Made by a program: the position numbers and the translations under genes. Shown piece after piece: positions 5,898 through 13,581 of a stretch of 28,975 nt of DNA. The first letter of the stretch is position 1; the number at the start of each line of letters is the position of its first letter. The notes beneath the pieces were generated by a model. That model did not search any database, had not been told where the DNA came from, and saw only the letters and a program-made list of their open reading frames with translations. This stretch comes from an uncultured Muribaculaceae bacterium (GTDB lineage: Bacteria; Bacteroidota; Bacteroidia; Bacteroidales; Muribaculaceae), in assembly GCA_910579035.1 (NCBI GenBank), contig CAJTSR010000032.1, positions 1-28,975 on the forward strand, read 5' to 3'.

Positions 5898-7292
5898 ATG
5901 AAAATCAAGCAATTGTTGTGTGCCGCCGTTAGTGCGGCGGCGCTGTTGTCGGGCTGCGCCAAGAGCGAAATGTCGCGAACTATCGTTACCGATGTGCCTG
6001 AACGTCCTGCCGGGCAGGAGGATATGGTCGGCTTTGCCGCCGAGCCAATCGACACTGTTCGTGTCGGTGTGATAGGGCTCGGCATGCGTGGCGCCGAGGG
6101 AGCCTTCCGTCTTGGCAAGGTGCCCGGGGCTAAGGTTGTGGCTGTGTGTGATATCGACAGCTCGCGGGTGAACCGCGTGGTGGCCCGTATGGAAGCCGAC
6201 GGCTACGGCAAGGTCGACGGTTACAGCGGCTCTGCCGATGCGTGGAAGGAACTTGCCGACCGTTCCGACATCGACCTTGTGTATGTGGTGACGGACTGGA
6301 AAAACCACACGCCGATGGCGCTATATGCCATGGAGCATGGCAAGCATGTGGCTGTGGAAGTGCCTGCTGCATCGACTCTCGACGAGATATGGGCGCTGGT
6401 GAACACCTCGGAGCGCACACGCAGGCACTGTATGATGCTTGAGAACTGTGTGTACGATTTCTTCGAGATGAACACGCTCAATATGGCCCAGCAGGGACTC
6501 TTTGGGGAAGTGTTGCACACAGAAGGCAGCTACATACATAATCTTGACGAATTTTGGCCTTACTACTGGGACAACTGGCGCCTCGATTTCAACCGCGAGC
6601 GCCGTGGCGACGTCTATCCCACCCACGGCGTGGGACCGGCCTGCCAGCTGCTCGACATACATCGCGGCGACCGTATGGAAACCCTCGTGTCTATGGATAC
6701 CAAGGCCGTGAACGGGCCGGCGGCATGGGAAAAGATGTTCGGCGAGCGCCCTGAATCGTTTGCCAACGGCGACCATACCATGACGATGATACGCACTGCC
6801 AACGGCAAGACTATCCACATACAGCACGATGTGGTGAATCCGAGGCCCTACAGCCGTATGTACCAGCTCACAGGCACGAAGGGCTTTGCGAATAAATATC
6901 CGGTAGAGCAGTATGCTTTCGAGCCTGCACAGCTCGATTCGGCGGCAATGCCCGACCATCAGAACCTTACGGCTCACGGCGCTATCACGGCTGAACAGCA
7001 GGCTGCGCTGCTTGATAAATATACCCACCCCATAATCAAGGAAGTGGGCGAGGTTGCGCGGCAAGTGGGCGGCCATGGCGGAATGGACTACATAATGGAT
7101 TACCGCCTGATATACTGCCTGCGAAACGGGCTTCCCCTCGATATGGACGTGTACGACCTTGCCGAGTGGTGCTGCCTTACACCCCTTGGCGAGCTGTCGA
7201 TAGAGAACGGCAACGCGCCGGTGGAGGTGCCCGACTTTACCCGTGGCGGCTGGCAGAAGCTCGACGGCTACCGCCATGCCTTTGTCAAATAG
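5898..7292 (+). CDS. GH109 family glycosidase lipoprotein (alpha-N-acetylgalactosaminidase-like)
   Basis: 464 residues of the Gfo/Idh/MocA fold. GH109 enzymes remove alpha-linked N-acetylgalactosamine by an NAD-dependent redox mechanism. The start at 5898 gives a signal peptide ending in LLSGC with Cys20 as the lipid-modified residue, so the protein is a lipoprotein of the cell envelope. An upstream in-frame ATG at 5865 would bury the signal peptide and is rejected. The Rossmann motif VGVIGLGMRG is at 56-65, EVPAA at 154-158, and the YPTHGVGP block with His243 at 240-247. The C-terminal GGWQKLDGYRHAF motif is typical of this family. The divergent NahK-like kinase suggests a cut-and-salvage pair for GalNAc, for example from mucin O-glycans. 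GH109 assignment is from recalled family features; activity on GalNAc is inferred. Confidence 0.87.
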   Translation: MKIKQLLCAAVSAAALLSGCAKSEMSRTIVTDVPERPAGQEDMVGFAAEPIDTVRVGVIGLGMRGAEGAFRLGKVPGAKVVAVCDIDSSRVNRVVARMEADGYGKVDGYSGSADAWKELADRSDIDLVYVVTDWKNHTPMALYAMEHGKHVAVEVPAASTLDEIWALVNTSERTRRHCMMLENCVYDFFEMNTLNMAQQGLFGEVLHTEGSYIHNLDEFWPYYWDNWRLDFNRERRGDVYPTHGVGPACQLLDIHRGDRMETLVSMDTKAVNGPAAWEKMFGERPESFANGDHTMTMIRTANGKTIHIQHDVVNPRPYSRMYQLTGTKGFANKYPVEQYAFEPAQLDSAAMPDHQNLTAHGAITAEQQAALLDKYTHPIIKEVGEVARQVGGHGGMDYIMDYRLIYCLRNGLPLDMDVYDLAEWCCLTPLGELSIENGNAPVEVPDFTRGGWQKLDGYRHAFVK

Positions 7293-7312
7293 CCTACCGT
7301 GGCATAATGCCG

Positions 7313-7368
7313 ATAAAAATATCGCAGGCACATTGCGGCGCGCCGCAATGTGCCTGCGATATTTTTAT
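7313..7368. terminator. Perfect 56-bp palindrome, bidirectional terminator
   Basis: The sequence from 7313 to 7340 is the exact reverse complement of 7341 to 7368, with GGCGCGCC at the centre (7337-7344) and no unpaired loop in the DNA. In either direction the GC-rich stem is followed by ATATTTTTAT, so it can end both the GH109 transcript and the converging arginine operon. It sits 20 bp after the GH109 stop and 8 bp after the argH stop. Confidence 0.9.
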
Positions 7369-7376
7369 TGCGTTTC

Positions 7377-8669
7377 TTATTTCAGTTTTTGGGCGAGGGC
7401 GTCGAATTTGGCGGCGATTCTGTCGGAGCACAGGTTGCTGATGCTTCCGGCGTGGGTGTGGTGTACTTCGCGCACGGGTCTGTAGGTGCCGTCCTGCACT
7501 TCGAGTCCGACCTTTCGGTAGGCTTCGCGGAAGGGCATTCCGCCGAGTACGAGACGGTTCACCTCTTCGACCGTGAAAAGATAGTCATACCGCGGGTCGG
7601 ACACTATGTCGCGGCGCACCTGCATATGGCCGAGCATGAACGTTGCCATGTCGAGGCATTCGGCAAGCTCGGTCGTAGCCGGGAATATGATGTCTTTGAG
7701 CAGCTGCAGGTCGCGGTTGTAGCCCAAGGGCAGGTTGGCCGTGAGGAGTGCTATCTCGTTGGGTACAGCTGTGAGGCGGTTGCATTTGCCGCGCATAATC
7801 TCGAACACGTCGGGATTCTTCTTGTGCGGCATTATCGACGATCCGGTGGTGAGTTCGTCGGGGAAGGACACGAATCCGAAATTCTGGCACATCCACATGC
7901 AGACGTCCATTGCCAAGTGTCCCAAAGTCGACGCTATGGCGGCTATGGCCATTGCAGCGGCGCGCTCGGTCTTGCCTCGCGACATCTGCGCCGCTACAAC
8001 GTTGTAGTGCAGGTCGGCGAATCCGAGCAGGCGCGTGGTCATTTCCCTGTCGAGGGGGAACGACGAGCCGTAGCCGGCGGCCGAGCCGAGGGGGTTCTGG
8101 TTGGCTATGTTGTATGCAGCCACGAGCAGTTGCATGTCGTCGGCCAAGGATTCGGCATATGCGCCGAACCACAATCCGAACGACGACGGCATCGCAACCT
8201 GCAGGTGGGTGTAGCCGGGCATAAGGACGTCCTTGTGTTTCTCGCTAAGTTCGAGCAGCTTGTGGAAAAATCGCTCACTCTCAGAGGCGATGCGGCGCAG
8301 CTCGTCGCGCATGAACAGTTTGAGGTCGACGAGCACCTGGTCGTTGCGCGAGCGCCCCGAGTGTATTTTTTTGCCTATGTCGCCAAGTTTTGCCGTGAGC
8401 ATGAATTCTACCTGCGAGTGCACGTCTTCAACGCCGTCGTCGATTCTGAAGTTGCCTTCTTCGATTATGGCGGCAATCTCCTGCAGGCCGGCGAGGAGTT
8501 TGTCGAGTTCGTCTTTTGAAAGCAGACCTATGCTTTCGAGCATTCTGATGTGAGCCATCGAGCCTTGCACATCGTAGCGCGCAAGGCGCAGGTCGAGTTC
8601 GCGGTCCGCCCCCACGGTAAACCGCTCTATAAGTTGGTCGGGCTCGAAGCCCTTGCTCCATAGTTTCAT
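7377..8669 (-). CDS. argH: Argininosuccinate lyase
   Basis: Last step of arginine synthesis: argininosuccinate is split to arginine and fumarate in the cytosol. The 430-residue protein begins MKLWSKGFEPD and has the family landmarks: SGRSRNDQV at 104-112, PGYTHLQ with catalytic His155, and the fumarase/lyase signature GSSIMPHKKNPD at 276-287, which contains the catalytic serine. It is the last gene of the operon. Its ATG overlaps the argE stop codon by 4 bp (ATGA), which suggests translational coupling. Length is slightly below the roughly 450-460 residues of enterobacterial ArgH but close to Bacteroidales forms. Confidence 0.97.
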   Translation of the reverse strand: MKLWSKGFEPDQLIERFTVGADRELDLRLARYDVQGSMAHIRMLESIGLLSKDELDKLLAGLQEIAAIIEEGNFRIDDGVEDVHSQVEFMLTAKLGDIGKKIHSGRSRNDQVLVDLKLFMRDELRRIASESERFFHKLLELSEKHKDVLMPGYTHLQVAMPSSFGLWFGAYAESLADDMQLLVAAYNIANQNPLGSAAGYGSSFPLDREMTTRLLGFADLHYNVVAAQMSRGKTERAAAMAIAAIASTLGHLAMDVCMWMCQNFGFVSFPDELTTGSSIMPHKKNPDVFEIMRGKCNRLTAVPNEIALLTANLPLGYNRDLQLLKDIIFPATTELAECLDMATFMLGHMQVRRDIVSDPRYDYLFTVEEVNRLVLGGMPFREAYRKVGLEVQDGTYRPVREVHHTHAGSISNLCSDRIAAKFDALAQKLK

Positions 8670-9754
8670 AAGCTAAGTGAGGTTATGATTTTACCATAAG
8701 TTTCGATGGCTCCCTCTATTTCCGATAGTAGCACATACTCGTCGGCAGTGTGGCTTCGGCAGGATTCGCCGGGTCCTATTTTCAGCGAGGGAAAACCGTG
8801 CATCAGCGACATATCGCTCGTGGTGGGCGACACGAAGGAGTCTATGCCGAGCCTTTCGCAGACCTGCACGAGCGGGTGTTCGCGTCCTATCACGGAAGCC
8901 CGCACGCGAGTGGAGCGTTCTGTCAGCGTGGTGTGGCCGCTTACGGCCTTGCGCAGCAATGCTATAGTGTCCTCGTTGGAGTAGGCGTCGGTGGTGCGGA
9001 CGTCTGCCACCCAGCGGCATTCGTCGGGCACGACATTGTGGGCTTTCCCGGCCGAAATCTGGGTGACGCTGAGCGATATGTCGCCGAGCGTTTCCGACCG
9101 TTCGGCGAATGCGTACGAGCGCAGTGCGTCGATGTCGCTCATTGCGCGATATATGGCGTTGGCGCCTTCTCCGCGTGCGGCGTGGCCGCTGATGCCTCGG
9201 GTTACGGCGTCGAGCACCACCAGTCCGCGTTCGGCCACGGCGGCGCGCATGCCTGTAGGCTCGCCCACGATGGCGCAGTCGGGCGTTATGCCCTCCGATG
9301 CCAGATGCGGCAGTAGAGCCCGCATGCCGTTTTCGCCGCCCACTTCCTCCTCGGCGCTTATGGCAAGCACGAGGTTGAAGGGGAGCGCGGCGTGGCGCAG
9401 ACTGCCGAACACGGCTGTAAGCGATACCACGGAGGCTCCGGCGTCGTTGGCTCCGAGGCCGTATATGGCGCCGTTTTCAAGCACGGGTGTGTACGGCTCG
9501 CGCGTGTAGCCGGCGGCGGGGCGCACGGTGTCGTGGTGGGAATTGAGCAGCAGCGTGGGTCTGTGGCGGCCGAAACCCGGCGCCACGGCATAGACGTTGT
9601 TTGCCGTGCGCCTCGGCTCCATTCCTTGCGCGGCGAGGTAGTCGTAGATGATGCCGGCGGTGGCGTGTTCCTCGCGCGAGTGCGACGGTGTGGCTATCAG
9701 CCTTGCGAGTAGCTGTATGTGGCCGGGCTGCCCTCCGAGCAGGCTCGCGCTCAT
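8666..9754 (-). CDS. argE: N-acylornithine/N-acylcitrulline deacylase, M20 family
   Basis: A 362-residue zinc hydrolase of the ArgE/DapE (M20) family. Metal and catalytic motifs are visible: SHHDTVRP, GANDAGAS, SAEEEVGGENG with the Glu-Glu pair, VGEPTG, and a late His in CRSHTADEYV. Because this operon carries the acyl-ornithine type of carbamoyltransferase, carbamoylation precedes deacylation. The likely substrate is therefore N-acylcitrulline (acetyl or succinyl) rather than N-acetylornithine. The open frame extends upstream to 10090 inside argB, but the real start is 9754, where the ATG overlaps the argB stop by 4 bp and the protein begins MSASLLGGQPG. The end overlaps argH by 4 bp. Confidence 0.9.
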   Translation of the reverse strand: MSASLLGGQPGHIQLLARLIATPSHSREEHATAGIIYDYLAAQGMEPRRTANNVYAVAPGFGRHRPTLLLNSHHDTVRPAAGYTREPYTPVLENGAIYGLGANDAGASVVSLTAVFGSLRHAALPFNLVLAISAEEEVGGENGMRALLPHLASEGITPDCAIVGEPTGMRAAVAERGLVVLDAVTRGISGHAARGEGANAIYRAMSDIDALRSYAFAERSETLGDISLSVTQISAGKAHNVVPDECRWVADVRTTDAYSNEDTIALLRKAVSGHTTLTERSTRVRASVIGREHPLVQVCERLGIDSFVSPTTSDMSLMHGFPSLKIGPGESCRSHTADEYVLLSEIEGAIETYGKIITSLSL

Positions 9755-10527
9755 TTTGAAAGGGTTGTGCCTGTGCCGGACAGCAGATTGTCGGCGTGCT
9801 TTATCACCACGCTTTCCACCCCGCATTCGATGGCGCGGAAAGCATTGTCGAGCTTGGGCAGCATTCCCCGGCTGACGGTGCCGCGCTCTTTCAGGGCGGC
9901 GTACAGCGCCGGGTCGATGTGCGGTATCAGCGATGCCGGATTGTCTATATCCTCCATCACGCCCGGCTGCTCGAAGCAGTATACGAGCCTCGCGGGCCTC
10001 GTGCGCGCCATTGATGTGGCGATGGCCGAGGCCACGGAGTCGGCGTTGCAGTTGAGCAGGCCGCCGTCGCCGTCGTATGTTATGGCGCATACCACCGGCA
10101 CTAAGCCTTGCTCTATGAGAGCCGACAGCAGCGCGGCGTTGACGCCATCGGGCGATATGTCGCCGACAAAGCCGTAGTCGACCGGCGCGGCAGGGCGCCG
10201 CGTGGCCTGTATGGCCTTGCCGTCGGCTCCGCTAAGCCCCAGGGCGTTGCAGCCCTCGCGCTGGAGCAGGGCAACTATGCGTTTGTTGATAAGCCCGGCG
10301 TATACCATGGTGACTACTTCAAGGGTGTCGGCCGATGTCACCCGGCGCCCTTCGAGCATGGTGGCGGGTATGCCCAGGCGCTCGCCCAGGCGCGTGGCCT
10401 CCTTGCCGCCGCCGTGGACGAGTATCTTCGGGCCTTCCATCGATGCGAAGGCCGAGGCGAAACGTGCCAGCGCTTCGGGGCTGTCTACCACGTTTCCGCC
10501 TATCTTGACTATGCTTACCGTTTTCAC
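9751..10527 (-). CDS. argB: N-acetylglutamate kinase (N-acylglutamate kinase), GTG start
   Basis: Phosphorylates the gamma-carboxyl of N-acylglutamate, the second step of arginine synthesis. The 258-residue amino acid kinase fold shows VKIGGNVVDS near the N-terminus, HGGGKEATRLGERLG for nucleotide and substrate binding, an LxNCNADSVASAIA segment, and the C-terminal GTGTTL motif. The open frame runs up to 10713, but the sequence upstream of the motif overlaps argF' and does not look like protein. The only sensible start is GTG at 10527, which overlaps the argF' stop in the form GTGA, matching the ATGA overlaps at neighbouring junctions. The kinase must accept the same acyl group as its neighbours, which may be succinyl. 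Confidence 0.93.
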   Translation of the reverse strand: MKTVSIVKIGGNVVDSPEALARFASAFASMEGPKILVHGGGKEATRLGERLGIPATMLEGRRVTSADTLEVVTMVYAGLINKRIVALLQREGCNALGLSGADGKAIQATRRPAAPVDYGFVGDISPDGVNAALLSALIEQGLVPVVCAITYDGDGGLLNCNADSVASAIATSMARTRPARLVYCFEQPGVMEDIDNPASLIPHIDPALYAALKERGTVSRGMLPKLDNAFRAIECGVESVVIKHADNLLSGTGTTLSK

Positions 10528-11477
10528 AGCGATTCGAGCATGCGTTTGAGCACCACCTGCGCTGAAATCTCGCGGTTGGCGGCTTCGGGTATCACAAGGG
10601 AGCGCGGCGATTCGATTACATCGTCGGTCACTATCATGTTGCGGCGCACCGGCAGGCAGTGCATGAAGAAAGCGTTGTCGGTGAGTGCCATTTTTTCGGC
10701 ATCGACCGTCCACGAACGGTCGGTCGACAGTATGCGGCCGTAGTTGGGGGCGGCATACGCGGCCCAGTTCTTGGCATATATGAAGTCGGCACCCTCGAAA
10801 GCCTTGCGCTGATCATACTCCACGCGTGCGCGCCCTACAAATTCCGGTGCCAGCTCGTAGCCTTCGGGGTGGGTTATCACGAAGTCGTAGTCGGTGGCGT
10901 TCATCCACTCGGCAAAGGAATTGGGCACGGCCTGCGGCAGGGCGCGGGGGTGCGGAGCCCATGTGAGCACCACTTTGGGGCGTGCCTTGGTCTTGTGTTC
11001 CTCGATAGTGATGAGGTCGGCGAAGCTTTGCAGCGGGTGGCGCGTGGCGGCTTCCATGGAGAATACCGGGCGGCCGGAGTAGCGTATGAACTGGTTGATT
11101 ACCCGCTCCTCGTAGTCCTCGTCCCTGTCTTTCAGTCCGGCAAAGGAGCGCACGCCTATGATGTCGCAGTAGCAGCCCATCACGGGTATTGCCTCGAGAA
11201 GGTGTTCGGCCTTGTCGCCGTCCATTATCACGCCGCGCTCTGTTTCGAGTTTCCACGCTCCCTGGTTGACGTCGAGCACTATCACGTTCATACCCAGATT
11301 CATTGCTGCCTTCTGGGTGCTGAGGCGTGTTCGCAGGCTCGAATTGAAGAAAATCATCATGAGGGTGCGGTTCTTGCCGAGTGCCGTGTGGGCGAAGCGG
11401 TTGGCTTTCAGCTCGAGAGCTTCCTTTACGGCGCTGTCGAGCGGTCCTATGTCGTGTACGTTCGTGAAGTGTTTCAT
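10524..11477 (-). CDS. argF': N-acylornithine carbamoyltransferase, probable N-succinylornithine type
   Basis: Transfers a carbamoyl group to N-acylated ornithine. The 317-residue protein starts MKHFTNVHDIG (11477), where the ATG overlaps the argD stop by 4 bp. It has the carbamoyl-phosphate motif SSLRTR (46-51) where classical OTCases have SxRT, then GAWKLETERGVIMDGD at 73-88, MEAATRHPLQS and FMHCLPVRRN. It looks highly similar to the Bacteroides fragilis N-succinylornithine carbamoyltransferase (about 318 residues) as I recall it. At the specificity position, Pro90 in B. fragilis and Glu92 in the Xanthomonas N-acetylornithine enzyme, this protein has Ala90. Loss of the Glu favours succinyl over acetyl, so I infer a succinylated pathway. 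The enzyme class is secure; the acyl group is an inference. Confidence 0.93.
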   Translation of the reverse strand: MKHFTNVHDIGPLDSAVKEALELKANRFAHTALGKNRTLMMIFFNSSLRTRLSTQKAAMNLGMNVIVLDVNQGAWKLETERGVIMDGDKAEHLLEAIPVMGCYCDIIGVRSFAGLKDRDEDYEERVINQFIRYSGRPVFSMEAATRHPLQSFADLITIEEHKTKARPKVVLTWAPHPRALPQAVPNSFAEWMNATDYDFVITHPEGYELAPEFVGRARVEYDQRKAFEGADFIYAKNWAAYAAPNYGRILSTDRSWTVDAEKMALTDNAFFMHCLPVRRNMIVTDDVIESPRSLVIPEAANREISAQVVLKRMLESL

Positions 11478-12607
11478 AGATATTTCTTGAAAGTAGAGAG
11501 AAAAATGTCGGCCTGCTCTTTTGTGAGGCCGAGCGCGGGCAGCAGCCGCACGGTGTGCGCTCCTGCGCCGCCGGTGAATATCTTGCCGTCGAAAAGCAGT
11601 TGGCGGCGTATGGCTCCGGCATCGCCTGCCAGCTCTATGCCTATCATGAGGCCGCGTCCGCGCACTTCGGTGATGACGCTGTGGCACTTTGCCATTTCGC
11701 CAAGGCGTTCGATAAGGTATGCGCCCGTTTCGGCGGCGTTTTCAACAAGGTTCTCGTCGGCAATGACGTCGAGCACGGCGATAGCTGCCGCGCATGCCAG
11801 ATGGCTGCCTCCGAATGTGGTGCCGAGCATGCCTTTGACAGCCTTTATTGACGGTGAAATCAGCACTGCGGCTGCCGGGAAGCCGTTGGCTATGCCCTTG
11901 GCGCAGGTGATGATGTCGGGCTGAATGCCGGCGTGCTGATGGGCGAAGAAGTGCCCGGTGCGGCCATAACCGCTCTGAATCTCGTCGAGAATCAGGAGTG
12001 TCCCGGCCTCGGAGCATGCTTGGCGGAGCCGGCGCATAAAGTCGTCGGGCACCATGCGTATGCCGGCCACACCCTGGATGCCCTCTATGATGACGGCGGC
12101 AAACTCGCCGGAGGACAGCTTGCGGCGCACGGCTTCGATGTCGCCGAGGGGTGCGAAATCGACGTTGGCAGTGGCATTGAACGGCGCCCGGATAGCCGGA
12201 TTGTCGGTTGCCGACACGGCGCCCGACGTGCGGCCGTGGAAGGCGCGGTCGAAGGCGAGTACTTTGGCGCGGCCGGTGGCGAACGATGCCAGCTTGATGG
12301 CGTTTTCGTTTGCCTCGGCGCCGGAGTTGCACAGGAACAGCGAGTATGAGTCGTAGCCGCTGAGGCGTCCGAGGCGGTCGGCGAGCTGTTGCTGCAGGGA
12401 GTTCTGCACGGAGTTGGAGTAGAAACCGAGCCGCGCGGCCTGCTCGCTGACGGCACGGACATATCGCGGGTGGGAGTGGCCGATGGATATCACGGCATGG
12501 CCTCCGTATAGGTCGAGATAGCGCGTGCCGTCGGCGGTGAACACATATGAGCCTTCGCCTCGGACAGGCTCTATGTCGTAGAGAGAATATACGTCGAAGA
12601 GATTCAT
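11474..12607 (-). CDS. argD: Acetylornithine (N-acylornithine) aminotransferase
   Basis: PLP-dependent class III aminotransferase, 377 residues, converting N-acylglutamate semialdehyde to N-acylornithine with glutamate as donor. Visible motifs are NSGAEANENAIKLA (94-107), the AFHGRT segment (122-127), LILDEIQSGYGRTG with Asp208, and the PLP lysine Lys237 in ITCAKGIANGFP. The C-terminal GxGxHTVRLLPALGLT block contacts substrate. The start at 12607 gives MNLFDVYSLYDIEPVRGEGS, typical of Bacteroidales ArgD, and its ATG shares one base with the argC stop (TAATG). Its end overlaps argF' by 4 bp. Confidence 0.95.
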   Translation of the reverse strand: MNLFDVYSLYDIEPVRGEGSYVFTADGTRYLDLYGGHAVISIGHSHPRYVRAVSEQAARLGFYSNSVQNSLQQQLADRLGRLSGYDSYSLFLCNSGAEANENAIKLASFATGRAKVLAFDRAFHGRTSGAVSATDNPAIRAPFNATANVDFAPLGDIEAVRRKLSSGEFAAVIIEGIQGVAGIRMVPDDFMRRLRQACSEAGTLLILDEIQSGYGRTGHFFAHQHAGIQPDIITCAKGIANGFPAAAVLISPSIKAVKGMLGTTFGGSHLACAAAIAVLDVIADENLVENAAETGAYLIERLGEMAKCHSVITEVRGRGLMIGIELAGDAGAIRRQLLFDGKIFTGGAGAHTVRLLPALGLTKEQADIFLSTFKKYL

Positions 12608-13581
12608 TAGAAAGCGGAAGGTTTGAGCCTGAGTCCTTCGGTTTCGGGCAGTCCGAACATAAGGTTCATATTCTGCACGGCCTGCCCCGAAGCCCCCTTG
12701 AGGAGATTGTCGATGGCTGATACCACGAGGAGCTTCGAGCCTTCTTTTTCAAGCCCGATTATACATTTGTTGGTATTGACGGCCTGTTTGAGGTCGACCG
12801 GCCTGTCGGACAGGTGCGTGAACGGCGCCCCGGCATAGAAGCGCTCATACAGCTGCCGGCACTCTTCGAGGCTTGCCCCGGTATCTACCACGGCGGTAAC
12901 GAATATGCCTCGGGCGAAGTTGCCGCGCACCGGCACGAATGTCAGCGTCGGAGCCGTGCCGCCCTGTGCCTCGGCGAGCGAGCGCGATATTTCGGCAAGG
13001 TGCTGGTGGGTGAAAGCCTTGTAGACGTTTATGTTGTCGGTCCGCCATGAAAAATGGGTGGTGGCGCCGGGCTTCACGCCGGCGCCTGTCGAGCCGGTGA
13101 TGCCCGTTATGTGCACTTCGCCGCCGAGCATGCCGGCAGATGCCAGAGGCAGCAGGGCGAGCTGTATGGCCGTGGCGAAGCAGCCGGGATTGGCTACTTT
13201 GTCGGCTCCGGCTATGGCGTCGCGGCGTAGTTCGGGCAGTCCGTACACATAGCCTTCCGACTCGTCGCGGAAGTCCTGCGCGAGGTCTACCACCTTGAGC
13301 CCTGCGGGCATGGGGTTTTCTTCCCAGAACTTTCGGCTGAATCCGTGGCCTTGGCAGAGAAACACCACGTCGACGGAGCCGAGGTCGTAATCGGCGGCAA
13401 AAAGCAGGTCGGTTTCTCCCACGAGTCCTTCGTGCACGTGCCATACCGGCACCCCGGCGTTCGAGGTAGAGTGCACCCACGCTATTTCCACCGAGGGGTG
13501 GTTGAGGAGGAGGCGCAGCAGCTCGCCGGCGGTGTATCCCGCGCCTCCGATTATTCCGGCTTTTATGGCGGCCTTATTCAT
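12607..13581 (-). CDS. argC: N-acetyl-gamma-glutamyl-phosphate reductase
   Basis: NADPH-dependent reduction of N-acylglutamyl phosphate to the semialdehyde. The 324-residue protein has the nucleotide-binding start GGAGYTAGELLRLL (12-25), a QGHGFSRKF segment at 77-85 and the active-site Cys134 in VANPGCFATAIQLAL. The TGSTGAG block and the late SAIDNLLKGASGQAVQNMN motif are also characteristic. It overlaps the end of argG by 8 bp. Length and motif order match the shorter Bacteroidetes ArgC. Confidence 0.96.
   Translation of the reverse strand: MNKAAIKAGIIGGAGYTAGELLRLLLNHPSVEIAWVHSTSNAGVPVWHVHEGLVGETDLLFAADYDLGSVDVVFLCQGHGFSRKFWEENPMPAGLKVVDLAQDFRDESEGYVYGLPELRRDAIAGADKVANPGCFATAIQLALLPLASAGMLGGEVHITGITGSTGAGVKPGATTHFSWRTDNINVYKAFTHQHLAEISRSLAEAQGGTAPTLTFVPVRGNFARGIFVTAVVDTGASLEECRQLYERFYAGAPFTHLSDRPVDLKQAVNTNKCIIGLEKEGSKLLVVSAIDNLLKGASGQAVQNMNLMFGLPETEGLRLKPSAF

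Noticed and set aside
7350..8519. 389-codon plus-strand open frame opposite argH
   Set aside because: Antisense shadow of argH. Similar long shadows lie opposite argF'/argD, the glycosyltransferase, GH57 and the amidase gene; none shows a domain.
9755..10090. N-terminal extension of argE into argB
   Set aside because: The extra residues are an Arg-rich out-of-frame reading of argB; the ATGA overlap at 9751-9754 gives the right start.
10528..10713. N-terminal extension of argB into argF'
   Set aside because: These residues are an out-of-frame reading of argF'; the GTG at 10527 precedes the first conserved motif and overlaps the argF' stop.
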